Shown: one piece after another, positions 16,109-23,739 of the stretch
How the letters are laid out: every line of letters begins with the position of its first letter
How positions within the stretch are numbered: the stretch's first letter is position 1
NCBI RefSeq assembly: GCF_000169335.1
Contig: NZ_AAXW01000052.1
Span: 1-31,437 of the forward strand
From: Crocosphaera chwakensis CCY0110
Lineage (GTDB): Bacteria; Cyanobacteriota; Cyanobacteriia; Cyanobacteriales; Microcystaceae
DNA: 31,437 bases
Direction: 5' to 3'
Notes under the pieces: generated by a model
What the model was told of the DNA's origin: nothing
Seen by the model: the letters and a program-made list of their open reading frames with translations, nothing else
The model's database searches: none
Program-made: the position numbers and the translations under genes

Positions 16109-16131
16109 AGAGGCTATACGCCTCTTTTTTT
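16109..16131 (+). terminator. intrinsic terminator
   Basis: AGAGGC/GCCTCT stem with a 5-base loop and a T-run; the next leader octamer starts five bases after it. Confidence 0.9.
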
Positions 16132-16135
16132 ATCT

Positions 16136-16143
16136 GCTAGCGC
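16136..16143 (+). promoter_or_regulatory. GCTAGCGC leader element, 39 bases before 16175
   Basis: Exact octamer five bases after a terminator; GTGACC follows 8 bases after it. It fixes the start at ATG 16175 rather than the in-frame upstream ATG at 16058, which would read through the terminator and overlap the previous gene. Confidence 0.75.
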
Positions 16144-16174
16144 AGGAGAATGTGACCATCCACGTTTAAATACC

Positions 16175-16606
16175 ATGCTTACCGCAGAAACAACATCCGA
16201 GAAACTCGCTGCTATTGAAAAAGTAGAAGTAATCCTGAAAAGAACCGAAACCAAGCGGTTCCTTTTGCACATTTGGATTCAATATCCTGAAATTAAGAGT
16301 CTCACCTTCGAGGATAACTACGAATACGACGACAACGGTAGTTATTTTCGATATATCTTCCTCAACCAGATCGAATTTATCAATGAGGAAGCCAAGGAAG
16401 ATTTACACGAAAGGTTAGACCCCGACGATATCTTCGATGAAGAACCGGAAGACTGGAAAGAAATGATCTTTGATGGCATTCAGCCGATTGTCGATCCTGA
16501 ATCAATGCTTCAAACGTTTACCCGTCCTGAAAATCCTCAAAAAGAACTCGACAATCTCATCGCCGAAATTAGCCAAGTTATTGCATCCGCAGGAGGCGCA
16601 TCATGA
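16175..16606 (+). CDS. single-domain paralogue of the 15241 protein
   Basis: 143 residues consisting almost wholly of the domain shared with 13399 and 15241: EVILKRTETKRFLLHIWIQYPEIKSL, then FLNQIEFI and a Trp-containing segment (EDWKEMIFD). It is acidic and predicted alpha/beta. The stop codon overlaps the start of the TIM-barrel gene in an ATGA (16603-16606), so both are translated together. That coupling suggests the domain works with, or binds, the TIM-barrel protein. Confidence 0.65.
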   Translation: MLTAETTSEKLAAIEKVEVILKRTETKRFLLHIWIQYPEIKSLTFEDNYEYDDNGSYFRYIFLNQIEFINEEAKEDLHERLDPDDIFDEEPEDWKEMIFDGIQPIVDPESMLQTFTRPENPQKELDNLIAEISQVIASAGGAS

Positions 16607-17340
16607 AAGGACTCAGTGTAACTGCCATTGGTGCGCGTCCATTAGAAGATTGCCTTAGTATATTTGAAAACCTCAAGAAACCACTTGAACTAGACTTCTT
16701 GGAATTCGCTGTGGGGAGTCGCTGTGACTTGTCGAAGATCCCTAAAGAGATTCCACTGGTTATACATCACCAGTGTTTGTTCGATGGGCTGTACAAGTTG
16801 TCATTCTCCTTGGCCCATCCTGAAACTTGGGAAGAATATCGACATCGTTTAAGCGATCGCAATGTCAAGATGATTTCCATCCATCCTCCTATGAAAAAGG
16901 AAATCACATTCGATGAACTTAAGCGTAATCGAGAAGACTTAGAAGAATCACTAGGCATTCCTGTTTGCCTAGAAGTGATGCCTAACGACGCCTACTGGTT
17001 CTCTGAAGAAGATTTCAGTAAAGCACACGGAGATATCAAAGATATTCCGTTGTTACTTGATATTTCTCATGTGAATATCTGGGCGAAAGGGCGTAGTGCT
17101 TTAGTCCAAGAGTGGACAGAGTATTTATTGCCTCAAGCGATCGCCGTACATTTATCACATAATAATGGTCGTAGAGATTCCCATGACCTTATTCCATCAA
17201 CCATCTGGTTTAATCAGCAAATTGAAGAATGGGAATCGCGAGGGTTAATTCTGACGTATGAATCGCTGCCAGAAAATTACGGAGCGTTTGAGCGTGCTGA
17301 TAAGCAGCGAACGAAACAACTCCAAAGACGTGAGCGCTAG
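16603..17340 (+). CDS. TIM-barrel protein, DUF692/AP-endonuclease-2-like
   Basis: 245 residues with the beta-strand endings of a metal-dependent TIM barrel: LDFLEFAVGSRCDL (about 30-43), PLVIHHQCLFDG, MISIHPPM, CLEVMPND (Glu), PLLLDISHVNIW (Asp and His) and IAVHLSHNNGRRDSHDLI (His pairs), ending LTYESLPEN. These positions fit the metal ligands of the xylose-isomerase-like/DUF692 superfamily, which includes sugar isomerases, endonuclease IV and the iron enzymes that modify ribosomal peptides (MbnB). Which reaction it performs cannot be read. It is coupled to 16175 by an ATGA overlap, and its TAG stop is inside the GCTAGCGC of the next gene. Confidence 0.65.
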   Translation: MKGLSVTAIGARPLEDCLSIFENLKKPLELDFLEFAVGSRCDLSKIPKEIPLVIHHQCLFDGLYKLSFSLAHPETWEEYRHRLSDRNVKMISIHPPMKKEITFDELKRNREDLEESLGIPVCLEVMPNDAYWFSEEDFSKAHGDIKDIPLLLDISHVNIWAKGRSALVQEWTEYLLPQAIAVHLSHNNGRRDSHDLIPSTIWFNQQIEEWESRGLILTYESLPENYGAFERADKQRTKQLQRRER

Positions 17341-17343
17341 CGC
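17336..17343 (+). promoter_or_regulatory. GCTAGCGC leader element, 40 bases before 17376
   Basis: Exact octamer inside GCGCTAGCGC; its TAG is the stop codon of the TIM-barrel gene. Confidence 0.7.
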
Positions 17344-17375
17344 GGAACACTTTAGAAATTTACAATGAAACACCT

Positions 17376-17741
17376 ATGATCTACACCGCAAGTTATTTCC
17401 AACCCGAAAACTACCACGGCAAAGTTATCAGCATTTCTCGTAGCGAACCGAAGAAAATAAACTTCGACAGTAAGCTATGGATGTTTGCCCCTGACCGAGC
17501 AATTCTCAACGACATTAAATCGGGGAAAATTGACCGAGACGGCTACATCAAGAGATATCGTGATCAACTACGCAAAGTGTGGCCCAACATAAAAGTTTGG
17601 CTTGACGGATTAGATCCCGAAGAAGACTTAACTTTGTGTTGTTGGGAAAAAGCAGGAGACTTCTGCCATCGAAACTTAGTTATTAAATTTGTCGAAAAAT
17701 ATCGACCCGATTGCTTGGGAGGAACCGACATTAAAGCTTAA
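17376..17741 (+). CDS. DUF488-family protein
   Basis: 121 residues matching DUF488: TASYFQPENYHGKVISISRSEPK at the start, a central YIKRYRDQLRKVW, and the family signature LTLCCWEKAGDFCHRNLV (about residues 88-105) with its conserved Cys and His residues. The family is widespread in bacteria and phages; its biochemical role is not established, though the CWE-x3-FCHR motif could bind metal. It lies behind a leader element and is followed by a strong terminator, so it is a one-gene unit. Confidence 0.85.
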   Translation: MIYTASYFQPENYHGKVISISRSEPKKINFDSKLWMFAPDRAILNDIKSGKIDRDGYIKRYRDQLRKVWPNIKVWLDGLDPEEDLTLCCWEKAGDFCHRNLVIKFVEKYRPDCLGGTDIKA

Positions 17742-17749
17742 GGGAACAG

Positions 17750-17780
17750 CAGCAACCCGAAAAGTTGCTGTTTTTTTTTT
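17750..17780 (+). terminator. intrinsic terminator of the DUF488 gene
   Basis: CAGCAAC/GTTGCTG stem with a 7-base loop followed by ten T. Confidence 0.9.
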
Positions 17781-17786
17781 GCTGAG

Positions 17787-17803
17787 GTCTACGAACCGTA
17801 GAC
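17787..17803. repeat. 17-bp palindrome GTCTACGAACCGTAGAC, copy 2
   Basis: Differs by one base from the copy at 7738 and lies between a terminator and a variant leader element. Confidence 0.55.
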
Positions 17804-17816
17804 GTATCGAGGTTGG

Positions 17817-17824
17817 CATAGCGG
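17817..17824 (+). promoter_or_regulatory. variant leader element (CATAGCGG), 43 bases before 17860
   Basis: Three mismatches, but the context AGCGGCT matches the variant before dnaX (10972) and the spacing is typical. Supports ATG 17860. Confidence 0.35.
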
Positions 17825-17859
17825 CTCTATCAGAGAAAAATGCTTTTAGGACTACACCG

Positions 17860-18069
17860 ATGCTGATCAAAGAATATATCGAAAAATACTGCGCTGAGCG
17901 TGGACTAAGCGAGCAAACTTCCAACGAGATTATCAATGAATTGTCCACCGCCGTTAACGGAGAATTAGCGGATTTGATGGATAGACCAGAAACTTCATTA
18001 AGCTTAAGGGATCGAGAAGGATTGGAAGCGCTGATTAAGAGACGAATCAGAAATTGTACGGGGTTATAA
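17860..18069 (+). CDS. small helical protein of unknown function
   Basis: 69 residues, helical and charged (IKEYIEKYCAERGLSEQ, NEIINELSTAVNGELADL, a basic end EALIKRRIRNCTGL). The ATG at 17860 lies 43 bases after the variant leader; upstream in-frame codons would run through the DUF488 terminator. A 16-codon frame begins directly after the stop (18070-18120) but I do not regard it as a gene. No family recognised. Confidence 0.5.
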   Translation: MLIKEYIEKYCAERGLSEQTSNEIINELSTAVNGELADLMDRPETSLSLRDREGLEALIKRRIRNCTGL

Positions 18070-18133
18070 ATGCCAGAAGTAAGTGAAGTCTTTAAAACGA
18101 CTGTAATGATTACTGGATAAGGGTTTAAGGTAT

Positions 18134-18179
18134 CCGCAGCAACAGCTATTTTTCTTATAAAGAATAGACGGTGCTGCGG
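18134..18179. repeat. 46-bp palindromic repeat, copy 6
   Basis: CCGCAGCA/TGCTGCGG ends, centre CTATTTTTCTTATA; 11 bases before the next leader element. Confidence 0.85.
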
Positions 18180-18190
18180 ATCTAATTTCC

Positions 18191-18198
18191 GCTAGCGC
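18191..18198 (+). promoter_or_regulatory. GCTAGCGC leader element, 42 bases before 18233
   Basis: Exact octamer with the best second box of the set (GTGACC, 8 bases after it) and a GATTA/TAATC hairpin in the spacer. Confidence 0.75.
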
Positions 18199-18232
18199 GG
18201 GATTAAGTGACCCAAACTAATCAATAAAAATA

Positions 18233-18427
18233 ATGGCAGTTATTCGCAATCGACCACCAATAAAATATTTAGCCGTGGTAGAAGCTGCGGGACACCAAGC
18301 AAGGGCAATAGAGTTTTTGACAACGCCAAATTCTGAGGAGAATGTACTCAGTGACGTGCAAAGTTTGCTCAGAGAAGGGATTACGATTAAAAATATCTGT
18401 GTCGCCGAAACCGATTTAGAGTTTTAG
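18233..18427 (+). CDS. 64-residue protein of unknown function
   Basis: A small protein with a basic N-terminus (VIRNRPPIKYLAVVEAAG) and an alternating alpha/beta pattern ending KNICVAETDLEF. No Shine-Dalgarno is visible; AT-rich sequence precedes the ATG. It is the last array gene before the group II intron. Confidence 0.5.
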   Translation: MAVIRNRPPIKYLAVVEAAGHQARAIEFLTTPNSEENVLSDVQSLLREGITIKNICVAETDLEF

Positions 18428-18543
18428 TTCCATCAGAAACCCCTCAACGGTAACTTCTGTCAGAAAAACGGGAGGTTTAATGGAATTGTAGATATAGTAG
18501 ATATTGAACCAACCAGATCGACTCCACTTTTGGTAGAGTTAAA

Positions 18544-20454
18544 CTAAGCCAGGCTGTCACCAGCCCGACTCGTCTTCAAAACCGGACGTGAGACTTTCGC
18601 CTCATCCGGCTCCTCTGTGTATAGGCTCTTGTTACGAGTACCATTTACCAGTGTAGGTAGGCCATTCTTCCATTCCCATTTGAATAATTCAAAATGAGAA
18701 TTGAATTCTTTCTGGGTTTTATCCCATATTTTTTGGCTCTTATAGGACTTAATGTCTCTTAAATCCTTCCTGGTTTTTATGTCATGGCAATGTATATGTA
18801 ATACTTGGAGATTATCTTTATGGTTATTACCCCCCGCTTTTAGGGGTGTTATGTGGTCGGTTTCGATTAAATCCCCAAGCATGAAAGTTAATCCACAGTG
18901 ATTACATTTCCCTTTTTGCTTTTTGAGTAATGTTGCAACTGATTTTTTCAATTCTGGATGTTTACCTCTTCTAGATGCCCAGTAGTTAGTGTTTCCATCG
19001 TATGGGCTGGATTTGCCTTTTACTTTGGTGTGTCTAATTACTTCTGTTTGGTTGTATCTTTGAAGGGTGTAAAGTTTGTTGTTGTATTTACATCCGAATG
19101 TCCAATTGTCTCCTTTTATACTCATCCAGTATTTATTGACCACCCAGTGTTTGGATTTTTGGGGATGTCTTCTTAACGCCCATCTGAAGAGTTTTAACCA
19201 TAGTAAATGGTCAAGTTTGGAATAGGTTGTTTTACTACATACTGCTCGGTAGTAGTTTGACCATCCCCTTATTATTGGTGCTAATTCAGTTATAAGTACC
19301 CTTTGAGGTGATGCTTTGTGTTTATCTACTGTTCGAGCTATTTTGTTGTAGTGTTCTTTTACCTTTTCATTACTCGGTTTGATGATTGTTTTGAACCCTA
19401 ATTTTTCTCCATGTGTATTTTTTCCAGATTGGTGTTTTCCTATTTTGAATTGTCTGATATTAAAACCTAAGAAGTTGACCCCTGGTTTAATTCCTTGATG
19501 TTCTTTCAAGGTATGTAATATTTTGGTTTTTTCTTGGTTTAATTCCAATCCTATAGGTTGTAGCCAATTCTGAATTATTTCCCGACAGGATTTGATGACG
19601 TTCAGGTTTTCATGGATTATGACAAAATCATCTGCATATCTAATTAGGGAAATAGACTTTTTATTTTGTCTAGTGTCCCCTTTCCAGGTTGCAGCATATT
19701 CTTTAATCCTTTCTTCCATTCCGTGTAGAGCGATGTTGGCTAATAGTGGTGAACAAATTCCACCTTGTGGAGTTCCTTCTTCTGGAAATATGGTATTTCC
19801 TTGGTCTAAAATCCCTACTTTTAGCCATGCTCTTAATTGTTTCCTTAATGTCGGAAATGTATTTATTTTCTCAAGGAGTTCTGAGTGATTTATGCGGTCA
19901 AAGCATTTACTTATGTCAGCATCTAGAACATATTTTGCCTTATATCTGATTTGATTAAAAATCGCCTCAACTGCATCGTGACAGCATCTTCCAGGTCTGA
20001 ATCCATAAGAATTTTCTTCAAACCTTGCTTCCCATTCGGGTTCTAATGCTGACTTGACTAGGGCTTGTTTTGCTCTATCTTGCATGACTGGTATTCCCAA
20101 GGGTCTTTGTTTACCGTTAGCTTTGGGTATCCATACCCTGCGAACGGGTTTGGTTTTGCTCCCTAACTTTAGGTTTTGGGCTAAAATTAGTCGTTGTTTT
20201 GGTGTTAGTGATTTAACTCCATCGACACCGGCTGTCTTTTTGCCCTTGTTTTCTTGGGTTACTTTTCTGACCGCTAATAATCTAGCGTAATAGGAATTCA
20301 GGAGTGTTTTCTGGAGTTTCCTAACTTTCTTAATATCGCCATTGACACTGGCTTGATAGATTCGCTTCTGAAGCTTAAACACAGCTTTTTCGACTTTACG
20401 CCAATTTATCTGGTTCCATTCCACTGTATTTGGTTTCAAATCAGTTTTAGACAT
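18544..20454 (-). CDS. ltrA: group II intron reverse transcriptase/maturase with HNH domain
   Basis: 636 residues: reverse transcriptase domain (about 70-340) with RVWIPKANGKQRPLGIP (106-122), ENSYGFRPGRCCHDAV and the catalytic YADD at 273-276; maturase X domain (about 370-480, RGWSNYYRAV); and an HNH endonuclease domain (517-558) with CNHCG, ETDHITPL and HIHCHD. It splices the intron and copies it into new DNA sites, with HNH cutting the second strand. All catalytic residues appear intact. The last 25 or so codons run through intron domains V and VI, so the same DNA encodes protein and ribozyme core. Length is normal for the HNH type. Confidence 0.9.
   Translation of the reverse strand: MSKTDLKPNTVEWNQINWRKVEKAVFKLQKRIYQASVNGDIKKVRKLQKTLLNSYYARLLAVRKVTQENKGKKTAGVDGVKSLTPKQRLILAQNLKLGSKTKPVRRVWIPKANGKQRPLGIPVMQDRAKQALVKSALEPEWEARFEENSYGFRPGRCCHDAVEAIFNQIRYKAKYVLDADISKCFDRINHSELLEKINTFPTLRKQLRAWLKVGILDQGNTIFPEEGTPQGGICSPLLANIALHGMEERIKEYAATWKGDTRQNKKSISLIRYADDFVIIHENLNVIKSCREIIQNWLQPIGLELNQEKTKILHTLKEHQGIKPGVNFLGFNIRQFKIGKHQSGKNTHGEKLGFKTIIKPSNEKVKEHYNKIARTVDKHKASPQRVLITELAPIIRGWSNYYRAVCSKTTYSKLDHLLWLKLFRWALRRHPQKSKHWVVNKYWMSIKGDNWTFGCKYNNKLYTLQRYNQTEVIRHTKVKGKSSPYDGNTNYWASRRGKHPELKKSVATLLKKQKGKCNHCGLTFMLGDLIETDHITPLKAGGNNHKDNLQVLHIHCHDIKTRKDLRDIKSYKSQKIWDKTQKEFNSHFELFKWEWKNGLPTLVNGTRNKSLYTEEPDEAKVSRPVLKTSRAGDSLA
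18579..18612 (-). ncRNA. group II intron domain V (catalytic core)
   Basis: A 34-base hairpin with the conserved GAGCCG start, GAAA tetraloop and CGTCCGG 3' strand, located inside the 3' end of the maturase frame. Confidence 0.85.
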
Positions 20455-21394
20455 ATTAGCCTCTACTAACTCAGCTATCTTCCTATAAACAGTCAGTACG
20501 TCAGCTTATCCTTGGCATTACCCTTCTTTACCTTTGTTTCGGTAAAGCAATCCTCGTCGTTTCGAGTTAAGGCGTTTGCTTTTTACTGAATCCTATTCCT
20601 CCTATAACCTTCCGTAATTGGAAGATGTTACGTCTTGGTTGATTACTCAGAGATTTCGACCATTTCTGAGAGTTATAGGAGGGTTTCCTCGTTCCGAATA
20701 TTCGTTGATATGAGTCTTTAGGATGTGTCTCTTCACCGAGAGAGATTAGTGTTGTTTCATCCACTAGGTAATTGAATGATAATCATTTTCTCTTGTGACA
20801 TTTTGTCTGTAGCCTTATTCAGTCTATTTGGCTACTTTAAAGTAACGATGATTTTGACTTTTTCCTTTCTACCGAGTGCTATTAGTGTTGTGTCCCTTAA
20901 CCCACCATTAAGAGACAATATATTTGCACTGTTACCGTTTTGGTTGTAGCTTGTCAGTCTTTTTAGCTACATAGAAGTGACGATAGTTTTGGAACTTCGA
21001 GCTATAGCTCTATCCATAGACTCTTGCTAGAGGTTTAACCAAATTAGACTATCAGTTAATACCCCGTTTAACCCTGCTTTGCGGATTGAAGACCACTCGC
21101 TACCGCAAGGGTTATGCTTTTACTCCCAACACCGAGAGAGTAGGGCTTGATGTTTTAAGTTTTTGTTAATATTTACCACCTATTTTCTTTGTGATTTTAA
21201 TCACTCGATAGGCAATCTCACCTACACGAATATTCAGTTATCATGGTTCTGATAAATCAGTTCCAAGCTAGTCCCACCAATGGTTTTTATCCATTGTTTT
21301 GGACTAAACGAGTCGCACGAGGGGGGCTTCTCCGTGACCAGCTAAAATGATAAACGCAACTATATTTACTCGTCAAGAAAGTCACAGGAAAATT

Positions 21395-21586
21395 ATGAGA
21401 CTAGACCTACAAGATAGAAAGACTTTGCGAGAACTTATTAAGAAAAGAGGTTTGTTCTCTGTGATACTGGAATTAGAGGACTACTGTTATGAACAGCAAC
21501 AAGAGAATAATAAAACAATGAATGTGGTTTTAATGAAGTTGCAGTCGATTATCAATAATCTAAGGGAGTTAGAAGATAATAAATAA
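21395..21586 (+). CDS. 63-residue helical protein of unknown function
   Basis: The ATG at 21395 is preceded by AGGAAAATT, a good ribosome binding site; an in-frame ATG at 21347 (79 residues) is the alternative. The protein is helical, with a basic start (MRLDLQDRKTLRELIKKRG) and a heptad-like C-terminus (VLMKLQSIINNLREL) suggesting a coiled coil. No leader element lies in front; the group II intron ends 76 bases upstream and separates it from whatever preceded it. Confidence 0.5.
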   Translation: MRLDLQDRKTLRELIKKRGLFSVILELEDYCYEQQQENNKTMNVVLMKLQSIINNLRELEDNK

Positions 21587-21606
21587 CATTGAGACTTTTT
21601 CGTATG

Positions 21607-21614
21607 GCTAGCGC
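21607..21614 (+). promoter_or_regulatory. GCTAGCGC leader element, 46 bases before 21653
   Basis: Exact octamer, 21 bases after the stop of the preceding gene. The second box is weak (TAGGCA). Confidence 0.75.
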
Positions 21615-21652
21615 CGATTACATAGGCAAATAAGGACAGAAACCTTAAAACT

Positions 21653-21934
21653 ATGTCTAGCTATAAAGTCAGGTTCCATAATCTTCGACAAGCTCTCAAC
21701 GAAGTGTTTGAATGCCCACCAATTGATTGCCACTGTAAGTGCTGCAACGCTGGCTACACTTTTATTTGTGAGGGCTGCGGTCGGTTGACCTCATTTTGTA
21801 ACGGGGGCGACGGCGATGAACTTTGTGATAACTGCTGGTCTGACACTCCAGAATCAGAAAAAGCCTTTGAATGGCCTCAATCGATCAAAGAAAAAATAAA
21901 AGCCAATGCTCAAAGGGATAGAGGCCGCGGATAG
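21653..21934 (+). CDS. small zinc-ribbon-like protein
   Basis: 93 residues with nine cysteines. The main pattern is CHCKCC (26-31), then CEGCG (39-43), C49 and CDNC (58-61), enough ligands for two zinc sites of treble-clef or ribbon type. The ends are helical; the C-terminus is basic and Gly/Arg-rich (AQRDRGRG), consistent with nucleic-acid binding. The family is not recognised. It sits behind a standard leader, and the disrupted hicB gene converges on it from the right. Confidence 0.65.
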   Translation: MSSYKVRFHNLRQALNEVFECPPIDCHCKCCNAGYTFICEGCGRLTSFCNGGDGDELCDNCWSDTPESEKAFEWPQSIKEKIKANAQRDRGRG

Positions 21935-22050
21935 GAAATAAGCAAGGAAATTTCCTTACTTATTCTGTTTTGATTGACTCAAAAACTGATACTCAAATTT
22001 TTGCCGAATCACCAGAAGAAATTTCAAGTGAAGTTCTTAGCTGATAGGAT

Positions 22051-22405
22051 TCACCAGAAAACATTTTGCAGGGCATTGCTAATACTCTGGATTTTTGTAG
22101 AATAGTCCAAGTCAAGCATTCGCCGAACGATTTTCTCATCGACGTTTAGGCGCTGTGCTAGGTCTACATTAGTCATCCCCTCGCGCCTCATCGCAATATA
22201 GAGAGAAAGTTTAGCAGCCATTAGCTGTGGAATTACCACGATTTCTTGTGTACTTGACCTTGCAGAAGGCTCTGGGATGTCCCGCCTATCGTCGATGTAT
22301 CCTCCCAAAGCAGCAATCAGACAATCATAACCAGTGGCATTGATATCAGCACTGGTGTGGGTTGAAGTGAGGGCTTCCGGAATATCCGGAAAGGTGATTA
22401 GAAAA
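22051..22405 (-). pseudogene. hicB: HicB-type antitoxin, C-terminal part, cut by an insertion sequence
   Basis: On the minus strand the sequence encodes FLITFPDIPEALTSTHT, a central helix (CLIAALGGYIDDRRDIPEPS) and a C-terminal helix-turn-helix (MTNVDLAQRLNVDEKIVRRML), the layout of HicB antitoxins, which neutralise HicA mRNA interferase and repress their own operon. The N-terminal 16 codons lie 1.8 kb away at 24236-24285, beyond the IS605-type element. Removing 22406-24235 restores one continuous frame of about 134 residues with the junction GELHFLIT. A fusion frame starts upstream inside tnpB but is not expected to be native. Confidence 0.8.
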
Positions 22406-22415
22406 TGAACTACAT

Positions 22416-23678
22416 CTAGCCACTTTGTTGAGCTAGATGTTTCTGACGCTTCTTTGCATTGTTGTGCTTTTTCGCCCCTAGTTGCCTCATGCTTCCGCAT
22501 AAAGTAGAGCTAGGCGACTCTACGTCTAAAGAGGACAGTTCCTGCCCCCTTGCCCAGTTTAAACACACCTGGGCTGATGCAACATCTCTGTCGCAACTAT
22601 AAAGGCACTTTTCGCAGTTGTGCTGGCGTTCTGCTAATGTCTTTTTCTTTTGATGACCACAATTAGGACAAGTCTGAGATGGCTTAACTTTTCGAGTAGG
22701 AACCTCAATGTAAAACCCACCTGCTTCGGTAACTTTGCTTTTTATTAATGATTTTAAGTTACCAATTCCAACGTCAAGAATTGACCGATTTAATCCAGTC
22801 TTTTGACGTTTTCTTTTGCTACCTCTTTTAGCTTTTTTGGTCATTCCTTTTAGGTTTAATTTCTCAGTTGCCACCAAGCTATTACAGCTAACTATTTGTG
22901 TGGAAACTTGATGATGCCAGTTTTGTCTTTGACGACCAACTAAAGATTGAATCTTACCGATTTTTCTAACAGCTTTTTTCCATCTTCTAGACCCTTTTAC
23001 TCCCTTTTTTCCTGCACGTTTCTTTCTAGATTTCTTTGCTGTTTTGTTGATTTTATCCTGTGATTGTTTGAGAAATCTAGGATTATCAATAACAGTGCCA
23101 TCGTCAAAAGCAAGTGCATGATGAGTCCCAAAATCGATACCACAAGCCTCTTTACCTGTTTCTCGTTTTGGATCACAACTAACAGTAACAGAAGCGTACC
23201 ATTTTCCTTGTTTAAAGATGATAGTGCAAGTATTTGGTGTTCCCCAATCTCTTGCTTTACCCCTCATCTTTATTGTTCCAAAATTAGAAAGTGTCAACTT
23301 TCCATGATGTCCATTACTGTCTATTTTCCAACCAGCTTTATCAGGATAAGTCCACCCTTTATATCTTCTTGAAGACTTTAGTTTCGGATAACCTGATTTA
23401 ATCTTGAAAAAACGTTGGAAAGCAAAATCAACCCGTTTTACAGTTGCTTGAAGGGCATGGCTACCAAGGTCTTTGTATTCTGGCCAATCTTTTTTAAACT
23501 CAGGTAATGAGTTTTGTTGGTCAAAGTAATTAATGGATTTACCAAACTTTTTGTATTGAGTTTTTCGATTAACTACACAAGCATTGTATAAATCTTTGTG
23601 TAAACGTCTCCAATAATGAAGTTTCTCATTTTGTTCTTTATTTGGGTAAAGTCTAAACGTGATTCTTTTAGTAGCCAT
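22416..23678 (-). CDS. tnpB: TnpB RNA-guided nuclease
   Basis: 420 residues, a complete TnpB: N-terminal helix-rich domain, RuvC I in GIDFGTHHALAF (Asp182), RuvC II in ATEKLNLKG (Glu272), a zinc finger with CPNC and CEKC (337, 340, 355, 358) and RuvC III DRDVASAQ (363-370). Family knowledge: TnpB is guided by an RNA made from the 3' end of its own gene plus flanking DNA, cuts sites next to the element's target motif and helps retain the element. The stop is within the right-end hairpin. Divergent from tnpA, 61 bases apart. Confidence 0.92.
   Translation of the reverse strand: MATKRITFRLYPNKEQNEKLHYWRRLHKDLYNACVVNRKTQYKKFGKSINYFDQQNSLPEFKKDWPEYKDLGSHALQATVKRVDFAFQRFFKIKSGYPKLKSSRRYKGWTYPDKAGWKIDSNGHHGKLTLSNFGTIKMRGKARDWGTPNTCTIIFKQGKWYASVTVSCDPKRETGKEACGIDFGTHHALAFDDGTVIDNPRFLKQSQDKINKTAKKSRKKRAGKKGVKGSRRWKKAVRKIGKIQSLVGRQRQNWHHQVSTQIVSCNSLVATEKLNLKGMTKKAKRGSKRKRQKTGLNRSILDVGIGNLKSLIKSKVTEAGGFYIEVPTRKVKPSQTCPNCGHQKKKTLAERQHNCEKCLYSCDRDVASAQVCLNWARGQELSSLDVESPSSTLCGSMRQLGAKKHNNAKKRQKHLAQQSG
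22420..22560 (-). ncRNA. predicted omega/re RNA scaffold overlapping the 3' end of tnpB
   Basis: By analogy with characterised TnpB systems, the 3' part of tnpB up to the element end (22406) should be the guide RNA scaffold, with the guide read from the adjacent hicB DNA. The right-end hairpin at 22413-22439 would be its last stem. The 5' limit is a guess; the RNA is inferred, not seen. Confidence 0.4.
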
Positions 23679-23739
23679 GTTGCCGACCTCAACAGAACTG
23701 ATATGATGATTTTAGTCTAATTACCTGTAGGGTGTCAAG

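Larger units (their letters stand above)
18538..21318 (-). mobile_element. group II intron with maturase ORF
   Basis: Read on the minus strand, the element begins GTGCGACTCG at 21318, a typical group II 5' end. It carries a maturase ORF, contains a well-formed domain V at 18612-18579 (GAGCCG ... GCGAAAG ... CGTCCGG) and ends about 18538 with a domain VI stem and TTTAAC. It lies between two plus-strand units and does not split a recognisable gene; the joined flanks give no open frame. The 860 bases at 20455-21318 form the 5' RNA domains and hold no gene. Boundaries are predicted from conserved ends and may be off by a few bases. Confidence 0.8.

Noticed and set aside
16058..16174. N-terminal extension of the 16175 gene
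   Set aside because: It would overlap the previous gene, cross a strong terminator and include the leader octamer.
17689..18069. A 126-codon version of the 17860 gene
   Set aside because: The longer frame overlaps the end of the DUF488 gene and crosses its terminator; the ATG at 17860 fits leader spacing.
18070..18120. A 16-codon frame directly after the 17860 gene
   Set aside because: Start overlaps the stop context, but it is too short and has no signals of its own.
20567..20764. A 65-codon minus-strand frame upstream of the maturase
   Set aside because: It lies in the structured 5' RNA domains of the group II intron and has no coding character.
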